A DNA stretch of 64,000 nucleotides from Triplophysa rosa (taxonomy: Eukaryota; Chordata; Actinopteri; Cypriniformes; Nemacheilidae), in the NCBI RefSeq assembly GCF_024868665.1, contig NC_079890.1, positions 26,270 through 90,269 on the forward strand, given 5' to 3'. The notes below the pieces were generated by a model that did no database searches, had not been told where the DNA came from, and worked only from the letters and a program-made list of their open reading frames with translations. Numbering within the stretch: the stretch's first letter is position 1; each line of letters begins with the position of its first letter. Shown here piece after piece: positions 1 through 11,309 of this stretch. Made by a program: the position numbers and the translations under genes.

Positions 1-61
1 TAATTTTAATAATTTGGTTTCTTCTGGCAGAGCTTTTGCTTTCTTTTACAGAACAGATATG

Positions 62-99
62 AGCCATCAGGGACCATCACTTGTCTCTTGCCTCAGTGG

Positions 100-130
<31 letters not shown>

Positions 131-331
131 TTGGAGATGTGAAACAGAGATGGATCCTGAGCAAATACAGACTCAGTGATCACAGTCTGGCCGTAGAGAG
201 AGGCAGACACAGACAAACATGGCTTCCAAAGGAAGAACGAGTCTGTGCACACTGTGACACTGCTGAGGTGGAGACTGAGACACACTTTCTCCTCCATTGT
301 GATCAATTTAAAGATGTGAGAGAGAAACACT

Positions 332-333
<2 letters not shown>
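62..333 (+). mobile_element. Non-LTR retrotransposon fragment, C-terminal zinc-knuckle region
   Basis: The + frame from about 126 to 333 reads as a continuous peptide containing SKYRLSDHSLAVERGRHRQT, then a CAHC...H...C pattern. This is the kind of Cys/His motif found after the reverse transcriptase in fish LINEs. A short GA run at about 103-130 interrupts the left side and a long GA tract follows directly. Only this C-terminal piece remains, so it is a dead relic. Family assignment beyond LINE is uncertain. Confidence 0.6.
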
Positions 334-429
<96 letters not shown>

Positions 430-690
430 CGAGAGAAGAAAGAGAGAAGAGAGACAGAGAGAAGAGAGAACAGAGACACAGAGACACAGAGACACAGAGA
501 CAAGAGACAGAGAACAGAGAGACAGAGACACAGAGACACAAAGAGACAAACAGAGAGACAGAGAGAAGAGAGACGAGAGAGACAGAGACGAGACAGAGAC
601 AGACAGAGAGACAGAGAGACAGAGAGACAGCAGAGAGACAGAGAGACAGAGAGAGACAGAGCAGCAGAGAGAGAGAGAGAGAGAGAGAAC
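334..690. repeat. GA/GACA-rich microsatellite
   Basis: About 350 bases consist almost only of GA dinucleotides with interspersed GACA and GAGACA units. The serine/leucine-rich minus-strand frames here are simply translations of this repeat and are not genes. Confidence 0.95.
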
Positions 691-1135
691 TAAGAGCCGT
701 GACTAAGTGATCATTTCTAAAGAGTTTGGGGTCAAGAGGAACTTATGTTTGTTTAAGAAGCTCCAATTTCATAATAAGAAACATTCTGCAGAAATCATGT
801 CATTTAAAAATGTTTACACAAATCTTTACAACTGAAATTCCTCCTGCGGGAACTGACTGACCATCCCAGCTCCATCTCAGGCAAATTCCATCACCACACC
901 AGAGAAGAGCGACCATCTGACCATCCCAGCTCAGACAATTCCATCCCCAACCACATTAATGCTACATTTACAATACTTAGTATTTAATGCTAAACTTACA
1001 TCACATGACAGCAGTTTCCAGTTATAGCTGTATATTCAGAGGAGCAACGTGGTCTACTCAACTGCGTTTCCGAGAAGGTGGAGTTCAAATTTTCAATGGT
1101 AAAGTCAAGACTTCAACATTTATTTCTCATCTATA
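691..1135 (-). repeat. Fragment of a dispersed fish repeat
   Basis: No gene is visible. Bases about 950-1020 (including aatgctaaacttacatcaca) recur in reverse complement at about 43255-43340, where they form the end of a longer repeat starting near 42765. The stretch at about 846-945 repeats 'ctgaccatcccagctc' twice. It is best read as debris of the same repeat in inverted orientation. Confidence 0.5.
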
Positions 1136-1144
1136 GATTTGAAG

Positions 1145-2655
1145 CAGGGCCAGATTAACACTTCACTGTACCCGGGGCAACAATATTCAAGGGCCCCATC
1201 ATCACGACCCCAGGATCACCATAATCTGGCAAAATACAGAATAAATTACAGTAATACAGTAAATATACTCAATATTTCAATAACTAACTGTCATCAAGTG
1301 CATTTTGATGTACAGATGTGCAAATGCTCATAGAACTACAAATGCACCACAGTGTTCTCTTGTCAAGGCCATTCACTCATGATGTTATGAAAACAAAACG
1401 CATTGGCATCAGTATAATCTGGCAAAATTGACCCACTACATAGAGAGTGAAGGAAGTGTCCTCCATTTTCACAAAAAAATAAATAAGCAACCACTTTCAA
1501 AGCATCCAATATTTATTTAACAACACCTACTCCCAACACAAATGTATTGAATTGATAGAGCCATCACAGAGGAAGTCCACAGACAAGACACAAACAAAAA
1601 TCCATAATCTCCTAGAATCAAGTAGCATTTTGGTCCTCAGCTCATTTTAAACAGAAATCACCCTGTCACCTCAGAATTCAACAGGACAATCAAGTTATAG
1701 TGCAATATAAACATTTTGAAATCTGCTGTTTTCTCTCAACAACAATAAACAATTTACAGCATTTTCATGGAGCCACCACAAGGAAAAAATAAATAAAATG
1801 CAGTATCATCTGCTCCTAAACTCATTTTAACTTGTTTTAAAACAGAAAACAACCTGTCACATCACAGTTCAACAAGACAGGCAAGGGTTAAACATTTTAG
1901 TGCAAGATAAACATTTGGAAATCTGTCAATTTCTCTCAATTAGACAAGACAAAAAGAAATGCTACATAATCTGGCAATGAAGCAGATCGTTGGTGAGGGA
2001 GCGTGTCCTACTCCCAAGTCCGGACTCCCTCACCGAAGCAAGACACTTGGCAGACCGGTTCTGGAAAGCTGCAGGCCCTCGGAAGATCGCCTCTTCACGG
2101 AGCGGCTCTGTAACCGGCCCCCACAGTGCAGGATCCACAGGGAGTAGAGGCGTTGAGGTACAGGGGCTGCTCGCAGACTCGACGAGCGGCTCAGATGGCG
2201 GTGAGACTCGACCATCACCGCTTCCCTCAACGGTCGCACTCGCAGCAGAATCCGGGCCGTCGGTTGAAGATGCTGCCGGGGGCTCTTCGCTCTCGGGGCT
2301 GTGAACATTAGCTAGCGCCGGCAGTGAAGAAATGTCCTGGCTAGCTGAGCTGTCCTCGTTGACGGATGCTGCCTTAGCAGAACAGTTGCTAACGTTTACT
2401 AGCGTGAAGAAATTCCCTATTTTCGGTATATATTTTAAATTTTCTGCGTTCCTGATATCCTTCTCCTTTTTTAATTTCCGTTTAGCGCTCCCACTTAGCT
2501 TCTCCATGTTTGCATTTTTTGAGTTGTGTTGTGTAGCGGGCTTGCCGTCACGCGACCGGCTCAGTGCACGTTGATTGGCGTCACCGCCCTGGGCCCTTTA
2601 GAGGTCTGGGCCCCTGGGCAATTGCCCAGTTGCCCATATGGTTAATTCGGCCCTG
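1145..2655 (-). mobile_element. hAT-like DNA transposon, internally deleted, inserted in a LINE
   Basis: The element begins CAGGGCCAGATTAACAC and ends GTTAATTCGGCCCTG, which are inverted ends. The flanks are gatttgaag (1136-1144) and gatttgag (2656-2663), an 8-bp target duplication with one extra base. It interrupts the L2 endonuclease frame to its right. The minus strand keeps the start of a transposase-like ORF (1962-2507). The rest of the transposase is missing, so it is non-autonomous. Confidence 0.8.
1962..2507 (-). pseudogene. N-terminal part of a hAT transposase-like ORF (ZMYM1-like)
   Basis: An open frame of 181 codons inside the 1145-2655 element. The N terminus is basic (MEKLSGSAKRKLKKEKD) and is followed by KIGNFFT, then a long Ser/Pro/Glu-rich low-complexity stretch. 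This layout resembles the N termini of fish ZMYM1-like, hAT-derived proteins, which begin with a 'SGAxxRK' basic motif before a zinc finger and the RNase H-like catalytic core. No zinc finger or catalytic residues are present here, so the frame is a truncated relic. The ZMYM1-like link is from memory of family features, not from a search. Confidence 0.45.
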
Positions 2656-2663
2656 GATTTGAG

Positions 2664-3612
2664 ACAATTCGGGCAGATTATCGAGAAACGCATCTTTGGT
2701 AGTTGAAGTTATTGTTCTACCATATTTGTAACAATGAGTTTTATTTGCAGCCGTAGGCCAGTGAAGCAAACATAATACCAGATAATGATCCGAAATGTCT
2801 TCACTCTGCTGAAGGATTTTAACGTCGTCCACATTTATACCGTAAGACAGTATTAAATCTAAAGTATGATTACGAAGGTGAGTGGGTCCTGACACATGTT
2901 GACTAATGCCCATGGAGTTAAGAGTGTCTTTGAAAGCCATTCCTAAGGCATCTGTAACGTTATCTACGTGGATGTTAAAGTCACCAACGACAAGGAGTCT
3001 ATCTGCGGCCAGTACTAGTTCTGATAAGAACCCACCAAATTCTTTAATAAAATCTGTGTGGTGCCCACAAAATGTTTTATCTTTATTATTAGGTGTTGAA
3101 ACATGAAGTACCATGACTTCAAAATAATTATATTTGGAGTTCGACTTCTGGGAAATGCTAAAAGAGTTATTGTAAAGTGCTGCGACACCTCCCCCTCTGC
3201 CTTTTAGACGAGGCTCGTGTTTATAATAATAATCTTGGGGGACAGATTCATTTAAAGTAATATAATCATCTGGTTTTAGCCATGTTTCTGTCAAACAGAG
3301 CATGTCTATTTTATGATCTGTTATCATATCGTTAACAAAAAGTGCTTTATTAGAGAGATATCTCATATTTAGCAATCCGAGTCGTAACAGTTTATTATCT
3401 GTATTTTGTTCATGTTTAGTTTGTTTAACGTTTATTAAATTACTTTCATGAGGTTTACGCATTATTTTATGTTTGCTAATCCGGGGGACAGACACAGTCT
3501 CTATTTTATGATGTTTGGGAGAAGGGATTATTACATGTACATTTTGTGTATTCTGCGACGTGAGACTCCTACTACTTACAAGTAGGAGAGCATATAAACA
3601 TTTTGTCAACAC
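2664..3612 (-). pseudogene. L2-type LINE endonuclease domain (truncated)
   Basis: The minus-strand frame encodes an AP-endonuclease-like domain of a LINE ORF2. Visible motifs in order are LRLGLLNMRYLSNKA near the start, the catalytic LTETWL block, RGGGVA, VVGDFNIHVD with the metal-binding Asp/Asn, and SDHYLV with the catalytic His near the end. These match the exonuclease-endonuclease-phosphatase fold of L2/CR1-clade elements. The reverse transcriptase that should follow is absent because the hAT element 1145-2655 interrupts the frame. Codons after base 2664 on this frame belong to that hAT element. No functional protein is expected. Confidence 0.85.
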
Positions 3613-3631
3613 GAACAGTACTTTTAGCTAA

Positions 3632-3730
3632 TTCAATTCAATTCATTTTTATTTTATAGCGCTCTCACAAAAAGTGAATTTGTACCTTTACTTCAGAGTT
3701 AGCAGCAAATCAGACACAGAGGCGCCAACA
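3632..3730 (+). repeat. Start of the dispersed 'ttcaattcaattca' repeat
   Basis: The sequence ttcaattcaattcattttta followed by 'tatagcgctctcacaaaaagtg' resembles the start of the repeat at 42765 (caattcaattcaatttcatt ... ggtgcttttcacaaagtgc). It is a partial copy of a common fish repeat, possibly an L2 3' end. Confidence 0.5.
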
Positions 3731-4330
3731 CAACAGACCACACAAAATTTGTAGATTATCAGGGAATTTCACCTTTGTTTGACTCACCCAAAAATCCATT
3801 GGAAAACCCATTGTAGAGAGATCAAGTGTCAAAAGCAATATTTGGACTGATTTAAGAAAACAGATCACTTTATTGGTCCAAAATGGTCCTTAAATATTCA
3901 TGTTTGGTAATTACATAAAAGTAAAGGTCAGGCATACGTGTAGTTAAATGTTTAGTTTCAGTGAGGATCATAATGTGTAAGATCCCACACACAAAGTCTT
4001 GTGCTATAGTGGCTCTCTGTTGGTCATCCGTGTAGAACGCAGCATGTGTTTAGATAAGATCTGCAGAACTCATGATAAGACACGGATGGAGAAGACGTTG
4101 AATGAAATGATAAAATCCCTCTTTTCTCTTCTGCTTCTCATCCAGAAGAGCACACACGGGTGTCACACCAGCAAAGTGAACACAAATAGCAGAAAGAAAA
4201 TTAGCTCAGCGTGCAAATGCTGAATGACCGTTTCTCTGGATTAAAGACAAAAAAAGTAAAACAAGGACTAACATTATACAGTATAGGTGAATCTTATATT
4301 GAGCTGTGGATGTTCCGCAAACTACTTCAT
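3731..4330. other. Intergenic, nothing recognised
   Basis: No convincing coding frame, RNA gene or repeat boundary was found in this stretch. The short frames here show no known motif. Confidence 0.5.
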
Positions 4331-4338
4331 CTGAAAAC

Positions 4339-5319
4339 TAGAGGTGCACCGATTGACTGGCCAGAGACCGGAATCGGCCGGTTTTTCGTATGATCGGCCC
4401 GACCGGTGACCGGCCGGTCAGTCTCACGTCTCGCCGAGACGTGAGACTGCCGATCTGCTATTCTAAGCCGATCTTCTGTTGCCCGTGATGTGGGCAAGAA
4501 CGTCACAGCCGTCAGTACACTCAAAGCCGCAAGTAAACATGTAAACGTGCTAAGTCGTTCACTCTGTGTAAAACAAACGTAAATTCCACTCAACCTGATT
4601 CCTTATCTTACGTTAAAACTGTGGTCATTTCACCTAGGTAAAATGACATTCAACACGACTTCTACTTGTTTTTAAAAATCCAAAATATAAAAAAATGAAT
4701 AACTCAACCAATATATGTGATATATATCTGATTGAGTTCTTTACTAACACAAAAAAAACTGCAAATACAAATACATCAGTAGAATTCACTCATAAGACTT
4801 TTAACTTTTTTATTGAAGTTGCAGCAAAAATCAACCCACTTCTTTTAATCCTACAGACACAAGATAAAGACAATTTATTTTACATTTCAGAAAAAAATGA
4901 AATAAAGCAATGTTAGTTTCATAAACGGAAACAGACAAGAATAAAGTTGAAGTATTTTATTGTTATCTTAGACTTTTGTGAGATGAGTACAAAAATGAAA
5001 AAGGTAAATTAAGTGACATGTTTAGTCATATTTTATTTTTTGTACTTCTCTTTCCCAATCAACTCTTAAATTTAAGAACTCTGTGACTGAAAAGAAGATT
5101 CTGTAAATGCATCTTGGAGAACTGCATTTAGGGAAATTTGGGGAAATTGTAATGTTCAATCATTTATTCAATGAAAATAAAAAAAATGTGTATTGAAGAA
5201 AAGTTAATATGGTTTTATATACTGCCAATTATAGTTTGTGGATAGAAAATCGGAATCGGCAGGTTTCACTTGTAATAAAATCGGAATCGGCAAAGAAAAT
5301 TGCAATCGGTGCATCTCTA
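4339..5319. mobile_element. Non-autonomous hAT element, 981 bp
   Basis: Inverted ends tagaggtgcaccgat and atcggtgcatctcta are flanked on both sides by the perfect 8-bp duplication ctgaaaac (4331-4338 and 5320-5327). There is no transposase; the interior is AT-rich. It ends about 420 bp upstream of the dmrta1 start codon. Confidence 0.92.
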
Positions 5320-5327
5320 CTGAAAAC

Positions 5328-5736
5328 ATAAAGAAAGTGCATTACTATGGTAATTGTAGATCAGATATGATCTAAAAACAACAGGCTATAATAGAATGAA
5401 ATATGATTTGAGTAAAGTGACAAAGTTTTGATGATGTGTATTGGTTAAAAGTATTGATTGGTGTGAATGTTTTCAAACACACATCAGTGCACACATTATT
5501 CCACAGATGTTGAGAATATTTGAAGTTCAGCTGTTAATGTAGAAGCCTCAAACTCACTGAGGTGAATGTGATGCGGGACGAAGAGTGTGGGTGTGTGTTT
5601 GAGGGGTGTGTCAGGTGTCCCGTTTCTTTTTCACCTGCAGGATTTAATCTTCAGCTCGTTCACTCGTTTGTCAGTTGAAACTCTCTCTCTCTCTTCTTGC
5701 GCGCGCGCGCGCGCGCACACACACGCGCACACACTG
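5328..5736 (+). promoter_or_regulatory. dmrta1: dmrta1 upstream region and 5' UTR
   Basis: This is the sequence between the hAT element and the dmrta1 start codon. It holds a CT run (about 5681-5694) and a 37-bp alternating purine-pyrimidine tract (5698-5734) that ends just before the ATG. I see no clear TATA box. The transcription start cannot be placed from sequence alone. Confidence 0.45.
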
Positions 5737-7147
5737 ATGGAGTCGATCAGCGGTCGCTTCGCTTTTTTTTCGCCGCATCCGGCGGTTTTCCTCCGCCCGG
5801 AGGACAGGAGTTACCCGCGCAGCCCGAAATGCGCCCGCTGCAGGAATCACGGGGTGGTTTCTGCTCTTAAGGGACACAAACGCTTCTGCCGCTGGCGGGG
5901 CTGCGAGTGTGTCAAGTGCGCGTTAATCGCGGAGCGGCAGCGCGTCATGGCTGCGCAGGTCGCGCTGCGGAGGCAGCAGGCACAGGAGGAGCTGCAGATG
6001 GTTTACCCCGCAGCAAGAGCAACCGAGAGCGGCATAAACCCATCCAGAACAGCGCGGAGTTCATCTACTTCACCCCCTTTTGACGCTTTCAAAGACGGTT
6101 CGTGCATTCTCTACATTCACGGTGTGCGTGTTTAGCCATACTTCAGAGTAATAATAAACTCTTATTAACCCGTTTTTATTACACCAAATACTAGTTTTGT
6201 AAATGCGATTGCATGATTCACCCAAGTGAGGAAATGTAAACGTGTTCCCAGTTTGGGGTTGACATTTATTTCACAAACTTAACTAATCATAAAAATCTGG
6301 GATCTACTCTTTTTGCCGTCTTTGTGAAATCATTCCATGTTTTAAGATGGTCTCTAAGGTGAGAGGCTTTCAATTCAGTGCTCTGTTAAGACATTATTTG
6401 TACTCTACCTTCGCAGAAAAAACACTGAGTAAGAGCCGTGTCTTTGATGGGTTCATGAATCAGGCTTTATTTGTACCTCACACATCTACAATCATCCCCC
6501 CACTGGGAGAAAGTGACCCAGTGAATGACGGTGTGTCTCCAGGGCCGGATCATCTCTCAGTGAATCTAAAGTCGCAGAATTCCTCAGATCTAGAGTCAGG
6601 TATCGAGCTCAAGAAACTTAAAGACCAGCCATCAGACCTTGGCAGGAGAACCCCCGCAACAGTATTAAAGAAGATCTTCCCTCATGTGAAAGCGGACGTT
6701 CTGGAGTCAGCTCTCAAAAGCTGTTCAGAGGATGTTGTGAAGACCATTGATCTGGTGCTCGGTTATCAGCAGGGTCAGAATCCAAATGGAGATGTGGTGC
6801 CATCCTGTGAAAATGTGCCCGTCTCCCAATCAAACAGCATCAGCTTTACAGATGCTCCACTGAGACACTTCAGCTCCAAATCTGCTTTCTCTCCCCTCCA
6901 GTCCTCATCCACAAACTCTTTCAGCAGTGAAGGTTTGATGGGGTTAAATCATCGGTTTGCGTTTGGTCCACTGCGACTTGCCTATTCGACGCCAAACTTT
7001 ATTCCGCCATACATGACTTCTGGATTTCTCCCAGCAATGTCCCTGCGGCCCCCGACAGGATATCCATTCAGCAACCTCCTACGAGATCTGCCATATCCCA
7101 AAGACACGTTCAACCCCACCAGCCTATACTCAAGCCATGACACATAA
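5737..7147 (+). CDS. dmrta1: Doublesex/mab-3-related transcription factor A1 (Dmrt4), two exons
   Basis: A nuclear DNA-binding transcription factor of the DMRT family, with roles in neural, olfactory and gonadal development known for the family. Exon 1 (5737-6097) holds the DM domain at about residues 29-85, with all zinc-binding Cys/His residues ([20 protein letters not shown] through CECVKC) and the [19 protein letters not shown] recognition helix. Exon 2 (6417-7147) holds the DMA domain starting [20 protein letters not shown], typical of the DMRTA subgroup. The acceptor is ttcgcag at 6416. The phase-1 donor is most likely at 6098 (gttcgt), with an alternative at 6122 (gtgtgc). With the first donor the product is 363 residues, shorter than I recall for mammals. 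I chose the ATG at 5737 because upstream in-frame codons are low-complexity repeat. Convergent elavl2 supports dmrta1 over dmrta2. Confidence 0.87.
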
Positions 7148-7330
7148 CCACAAAAGAAATAAAAAGAAAAATGACATAAGTACAGCTGTTGTCTGCATAT
7201 CTTTTTTTACACTGTTATACTACTTTTTATTGAAACAGTAAATGTTTATGCCTGTTTGAAGTACATATTATATGTTTATGTCCCATTTTGTTAATTAAAC
7301 AAATAAAATAAACTGTTTAAACCATTGAGT
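7148..7330 (+). terminator. dmrta1: dmrta1 3' UTR with polyadenylation signals
   Basis: Candidate AATAAA signals lie about 8-12 bases after the stop (in agaaataaaaag) and again at about 7303-7312 (caaataaaataaac). The second would give a 3' UTR of roughly 170 bases. The true end cannot be decided without transcripts. Confidence 0.5.
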
Positions 7331-7858
7331 TAAATATGTGTAAACGTCTCTGAGACAGTGGACGCAGTAATCAAATTATTTGCCTTATTTCGAGTAAGCT
7401 AATATTACAAATAAGGTGTTTACACGAGTTGCTTTAAGAATATAGATTTCATGTTCCCGTTTTACATGTTACACTACAGAGTTGGATTAATGGCATACGT
7501 CATTATGTCCCTAAGCGACACCGTTCGACGTTCCCTCCATAATTTCATGTATCGACAAACAGTTGGTCTTCGCCATGGTACCACATACAGTTTTTGGTGT
7601 TTCATTTATTTTCTAGAATTGTTGGCATATTTCTTGTTTCCCGTTTGGACCAAAACTGTGCTTTCTTGCTTGAAGCCATGTTGTTTGCCGTAAAACGAAA
7701 CGGCTGTCCACTGCTGTGCGTGTGTGTAACCTGTCGCAAAGTGCCGCGAAAGTTCCTACGCGCCGGTAATAGTGCGATTAAGGTGTGTACATGTCTATAC
7801 CGCACTTCCATAATGCCACTTAAATAGGAGTACTCCACCCGTCTTAATTCCATTTGTG
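7331..7858. other. Intergenic, nothing recognised
   Basis: Short frames on both strands have no recognisable motif. No RNA gene or bounded repeat was found. Confidence 0.5.
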
Positions 7859-7866
7859 TTTACTAC

Positions 7867-9077
7867 CAGAGGTGGGTAGTAACGCGCTACATTTACTTCG
7901 TTACATTTACTTGAGTAACATTTTGGGAAATATGTACTTTTTAAGTAAAATTAAAAGTATGTACTTTTACTCATACTTGAGTAAATTTCGAATAGAAAAT
8001 CTGTACTTTTACTTCGTTACATAACTTGCATTGCGTGACGTTCCTTCGTTCCTTTATTTTAAAATATGCTTTTTAAAACGCGTTGTTTATTTCAAGGTTG
8101 TCGTCTCTTTTTACGGGCATTCCCGAGTGATCGATTCTTTTGAGTCGATTCTTTTGTAAGCATTAATTGAACAATGGGCAAAACCATTTGAATAGGCTAA
8201 TGAATCAGTTCAAATGATTTGTTCAGTTCGCAGCACGATCTGAATCATCTGAAGCAGGATTACTCACTCCTCGTAGCGCGAAACTTAAGAACACGCAGAA
8301 CACAAAGAGCGTTTGATGAAGTGGATATTAATCTATGTCTATACAATCAAAACTGCAAATGTGTCATATTGTTTGCCAGCAATGATAAATGCCCGCCATA
8401 TGCGTGCACCCGCGCGACCTGTTCGTCAGACACCGCAACATGCGCGTTACCTGTCAGACACAGAGACGTGGGCTTGCAGAAATATACATTTGAAGAACAG
8501 AAGGAAGAAAACTTGTTGATGGGCGTGTGGTTCACTGTTTACTGTTTGTTTACAAGTAAGAGCGTTTCACAACACACACGTGACACAACACGAGAAAACA
8601 TGAGCTTTGTTCAAAAGTGTGTATTTCATTTAAGAGAGCACTGCAGATGTTCTATATCATCTTAGGAAATGCTCTGAGTTTAGTTCATGCTTTAGTTTGA
8701 CATGGTCTATTATTCTAAATAAGTTGTGTAAACTACATTGACATCAGGACTAGATGAAATTTACAGAAATGCTTGTCTCTTCTGTGTTTGTCTATTCTTT
8801 AGTCTCTCTAGTATATTGCAAAGATATCTGTTTATGATAATTAAAAATATTGATTAAAATGTAATATTAAAATATTGGCGTTAATATTAATTTTATGTAG
8901 TAGGCCTATATAATCAGATACAAAGTAACTAAGTAACTAGCTACTTGAGTAGTTTTTTCATTGCATACTTTTTTACTCAAGTAATTTTTAAAATAGTGAC
9001 TTTTACTTTTGTAACAATTTTCCTAGTTACTTGTACTTTTACTTGAGTAAAGATTTTGGCTACTCTACCCACCTCTG
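7867..9077 (+). mobile_element. hAT-type element, 1211 bp (copy A)
   Basis: It begins cagaggtgggtagtaac, ends ctctacccacctctg, and has the perfect 8-bp duplication tttactac on both sides (7859-7866 and 9078-9085). The ends are rich in 'acttgagtaa' units. A near-identical copy lies in opposite orientation at 13009-14213. The 148-codon frame at 8219-8665 is open in both copies but has no recognisable domain. Confidence 0.92.
8219..8665 (+). other. Open frame of unknown function inside hAT copy A
   Basis: A 148-codon frame (MFSSQHDLNHLKQDY...) without recognised domain. The same frame is open in copy B (13415-13861, minus strand). By my count the two differ at 9 bases, 8 of which change the amino acid, so there is no sign of purifying selection. 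It is probably a chance frame preserved because the copies are young. Confidence 0.3.
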
Positions 9078-9085
9078 TTTACTAC

Positions 9086-9940
9086 CATGAGTTTAGACAG
9101 ATTAAGCTAATGAAAAAGCTCTGTTTACGTGGTCCATACCTAATTCTTAGAGTATTGTCTTAATCCTGTTAATATCGGATTATTGTTGTCCATGTAAATG
9201 TGGTCATGGTTTCCCTAAATGAAAAGAAAATGTAGGTTGATGCTATTTTGAACTAATGAGTCAACAACAGAACAAAACAGGCTGTGGAATGATTTGCTTT
9301 AAGTTTCAAGTTTATTTGTCAGGCACAGTCATACGACCCATTCTCATCAATTACGTACAAACAACACGCACTGTTGCAATATCGTGTAATACATATGCCA
9401 AATTTCAATTGTGCGTGCCGTGCATACAAATACACCCATTTTTGTGTGTATATGATACGCCAATTTTAGCGTGTGCATATTAAATTCTAGCCACAAATTC
9501 TAGGCCAGCATAACAGTTAAACAAACCTACTAATTCCAAACCGTCACTTTTTTTAAATGTGCGGTGTGCTGCTTCAGTGAAGTTATTAGTGATAAATAAC
9601 GAGGAAGGACATGCGTTTGAATGAAAGCGAGAGACCTTTAAAAGGCAACTCACCGAGAATGTGTTAATCCCAATTCTATTTTCTTAAGGGCGTGATCGAG
9701 ACCCTCGCTGTACTTTTTTAAAACCATGAGCGCAGAGCGCTGTGAATAAATTGCTAAGAGACGCTGCCAACACTGACAACGTTTAGTTTCCCTTACGTGC
9801 GTGTTCCAGTCGCCACCTAGTGGCCATTTTCCAGTATTGACGTTTGTTATTCCATACATGCGCAGTGTTGCTATTTAGATCTCATTAGTTCGGTTCACCA
9901 CGCAAAAAAAATTTGCCTTGGAGAAAGATATGCCTGTAAG
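9086..9940. other. Intergenic, nothing firmly recognised
   Basis: Low-complexity AT-rich sequence and short frames only. The minus-strand frame 9650-9859 shows no known motif. Confidence 0.45.
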
Positions 9941-9943
9941 TTT

Positions 9944-10047
9944 ATTATTATTATGAAGACATTTAGCCCATTAATTTTTGGGGGGGCGGTAAGGGACCTG
10001 GAAAATGGATAGAGGCGCTGGCCCAAAAAAGGTTGAGAAGGTTTTAA
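9944..10047 (+). repeat. Dispersed repeat, copy 1 (second copy near 33.6 kb)
   Basis: About 100 bases starting ttattattatgaagacattt and passing through 'gggcggtaagggacctgga' match 33589-33690 almost base for base. It is a transposon end or SINE-like fragment of unknown class. Confidence 0.7.
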
Positions 10048-10390
10048 GAGGACCTCGCACTCCTCGCTGTCATTTAAACATTAAAACGCAAATCATGCCA
10101 CAGGAAAGTGTTTAAAAGCAGCAATGCTCTAGAAATATATATATACTTTTTGTTTAACTTTTAGACGTCACTTGAGAGCTTAACTGCATTAATAAGAGTG
10201 AAATATTTAATCAAATGTGTGTATAAAAGAGAAAACATAGTTTAAAATGATTCTGCCTAAATTATTAGGCTTCACTCACACCAATAAAAGAATGTGTACA
10301 AACGCTTAAATATCTTAACCAACCATCTGCTAGCTGTTTTATGCATAAAAACACAAAATCATCCACAACATACGATAGTCTCCAAAACCC
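10048..10390. other. Intergenic, nothing recognised
   Basis: AT-rich sequence without a convincing frame or repeat boundary. Confidence 0.45.
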
Positions 10391-10890
10391 TTGTTGTCAG
10401 CTAAGTATCTGGACATTTTATTAGATATTAATCTGTCATTGAAAGACCATGTTGCCAATACCTGTAAAAGTGCTTTTTTAAAGAATATATCTAAATTACA
10501 TCATATGCTGTCACTATCTGATGCAGAGAAGCTAATTCATGCATTCATGACGTCAAGACTAGATTATTGTAATGCACTATTGCCCTGTAGGCTTATTACA
10601 GAAACTCCAGCTAGTTCAAAACAGAGCAGCTCGAGTTCTTACACGAACAAAAAAGTATGAGCATATTAGTCCAGTTCTATCAACATTGCACTGGTTACAT
10701 AGTAAGCAACACATTAACTTTAAACATTTACCTATAAAGCCCTACACGGTTTAGCTGCTCAGTACCTGTGTGAGCTTCTCTTGTATTACAATCCTTCATG
10801 TTCACTACGTTCTCAGGGATACAGTCAATTGATGCTACCTAGAAATTCAAAATCATGTACAGGTGGTAGATCCTTTTCCTATCAAGTGTA
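10391..10890 (+). pseudogene. L2-type LINE reverse transcriptase C-terminal fragment
   Basis: Two overlapping + frames encode the region after the reverse transcriptase catalytic core of L2-clade LINEs: YLDILLDINLSLKDHV, then SRLDYCNALL, then QLVQNRAARVLTRTKK and HISPVLSTLHWL. A frameshift near 10590 separates the blocks. The catalytic YxDD core and the endonuclease are absent, so it is a dead 5'-truncated copy. Confidence 0.85.
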
Positions 10891-11021
10891 GCTGTTTTAA
10901 CTGTTGTTAAAATAGTGATGAACTTAGCTCACCAAATATGATTTTTCACCAGATCGATTTAGATCACATCCAATAAACGAGTTATTTAAAACATTAATTT
11001 CAGTCAGGGAATTAGTTTCTA

Positions 11022-11115
11022 TGCATATAGAATCGGATACTTGCAAGCTCAGTGCTGAACAATATCCCGTATGTGTGTAGAGATGGAAATCTTCAATGGT
11101 TTCAGAATGCAGTCC
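11022..11115 (+). repeat. Repeat shared in inverted orientation with 53.9 kb
   Basis: Bases including gaatcggatacttgcaagct and 'gtgtagagatgga' match the reverse complement of 53887-53980. The sequence further right (to about 11300) is GC-rich and has no recognised gene. Confidence 0.65.
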
Positions 11116-11309
11116 TGCTGAAGCGCTGAGTTTAGGGTCAAGCCCAGGTGTCCGAAGTTTGCGGGGCCTAAGCGACCTCCCCAGCGGGGACCCGTATGCC
11201 CAGGTGTCTGTTGGTTTCTCTACTGCCCAGAATGTATGGGTGATGGGGTTTTTAGGGGCATACCTGCCCTGCCCCAGGTGGCCTGCGGGCCAATGCCATG
11301 AGGGCGATA

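Noticed and set aside
67..549. Long Ser/Leu-rich minus-strand frames
   Set aside because: They are direct translations of the GA/CT microsatellite and have no coding features.
5587..5736. Upstream in-frame extension of dmrta1 (start at 5587)
   Set aside because: The extension encodes low-complexity residues from CT and CA/CG repeats and does not resemble DMRT N termini. The ATG at 5737 fits better.
8219..8665. Conserved 148-codon frame in both hAT copies as a new protein
   Set aside because: Of nine base differences I counted between copies, eight change the amino acid, so there is no sign of selection on a protein. Similarity is explained by recent transposition.
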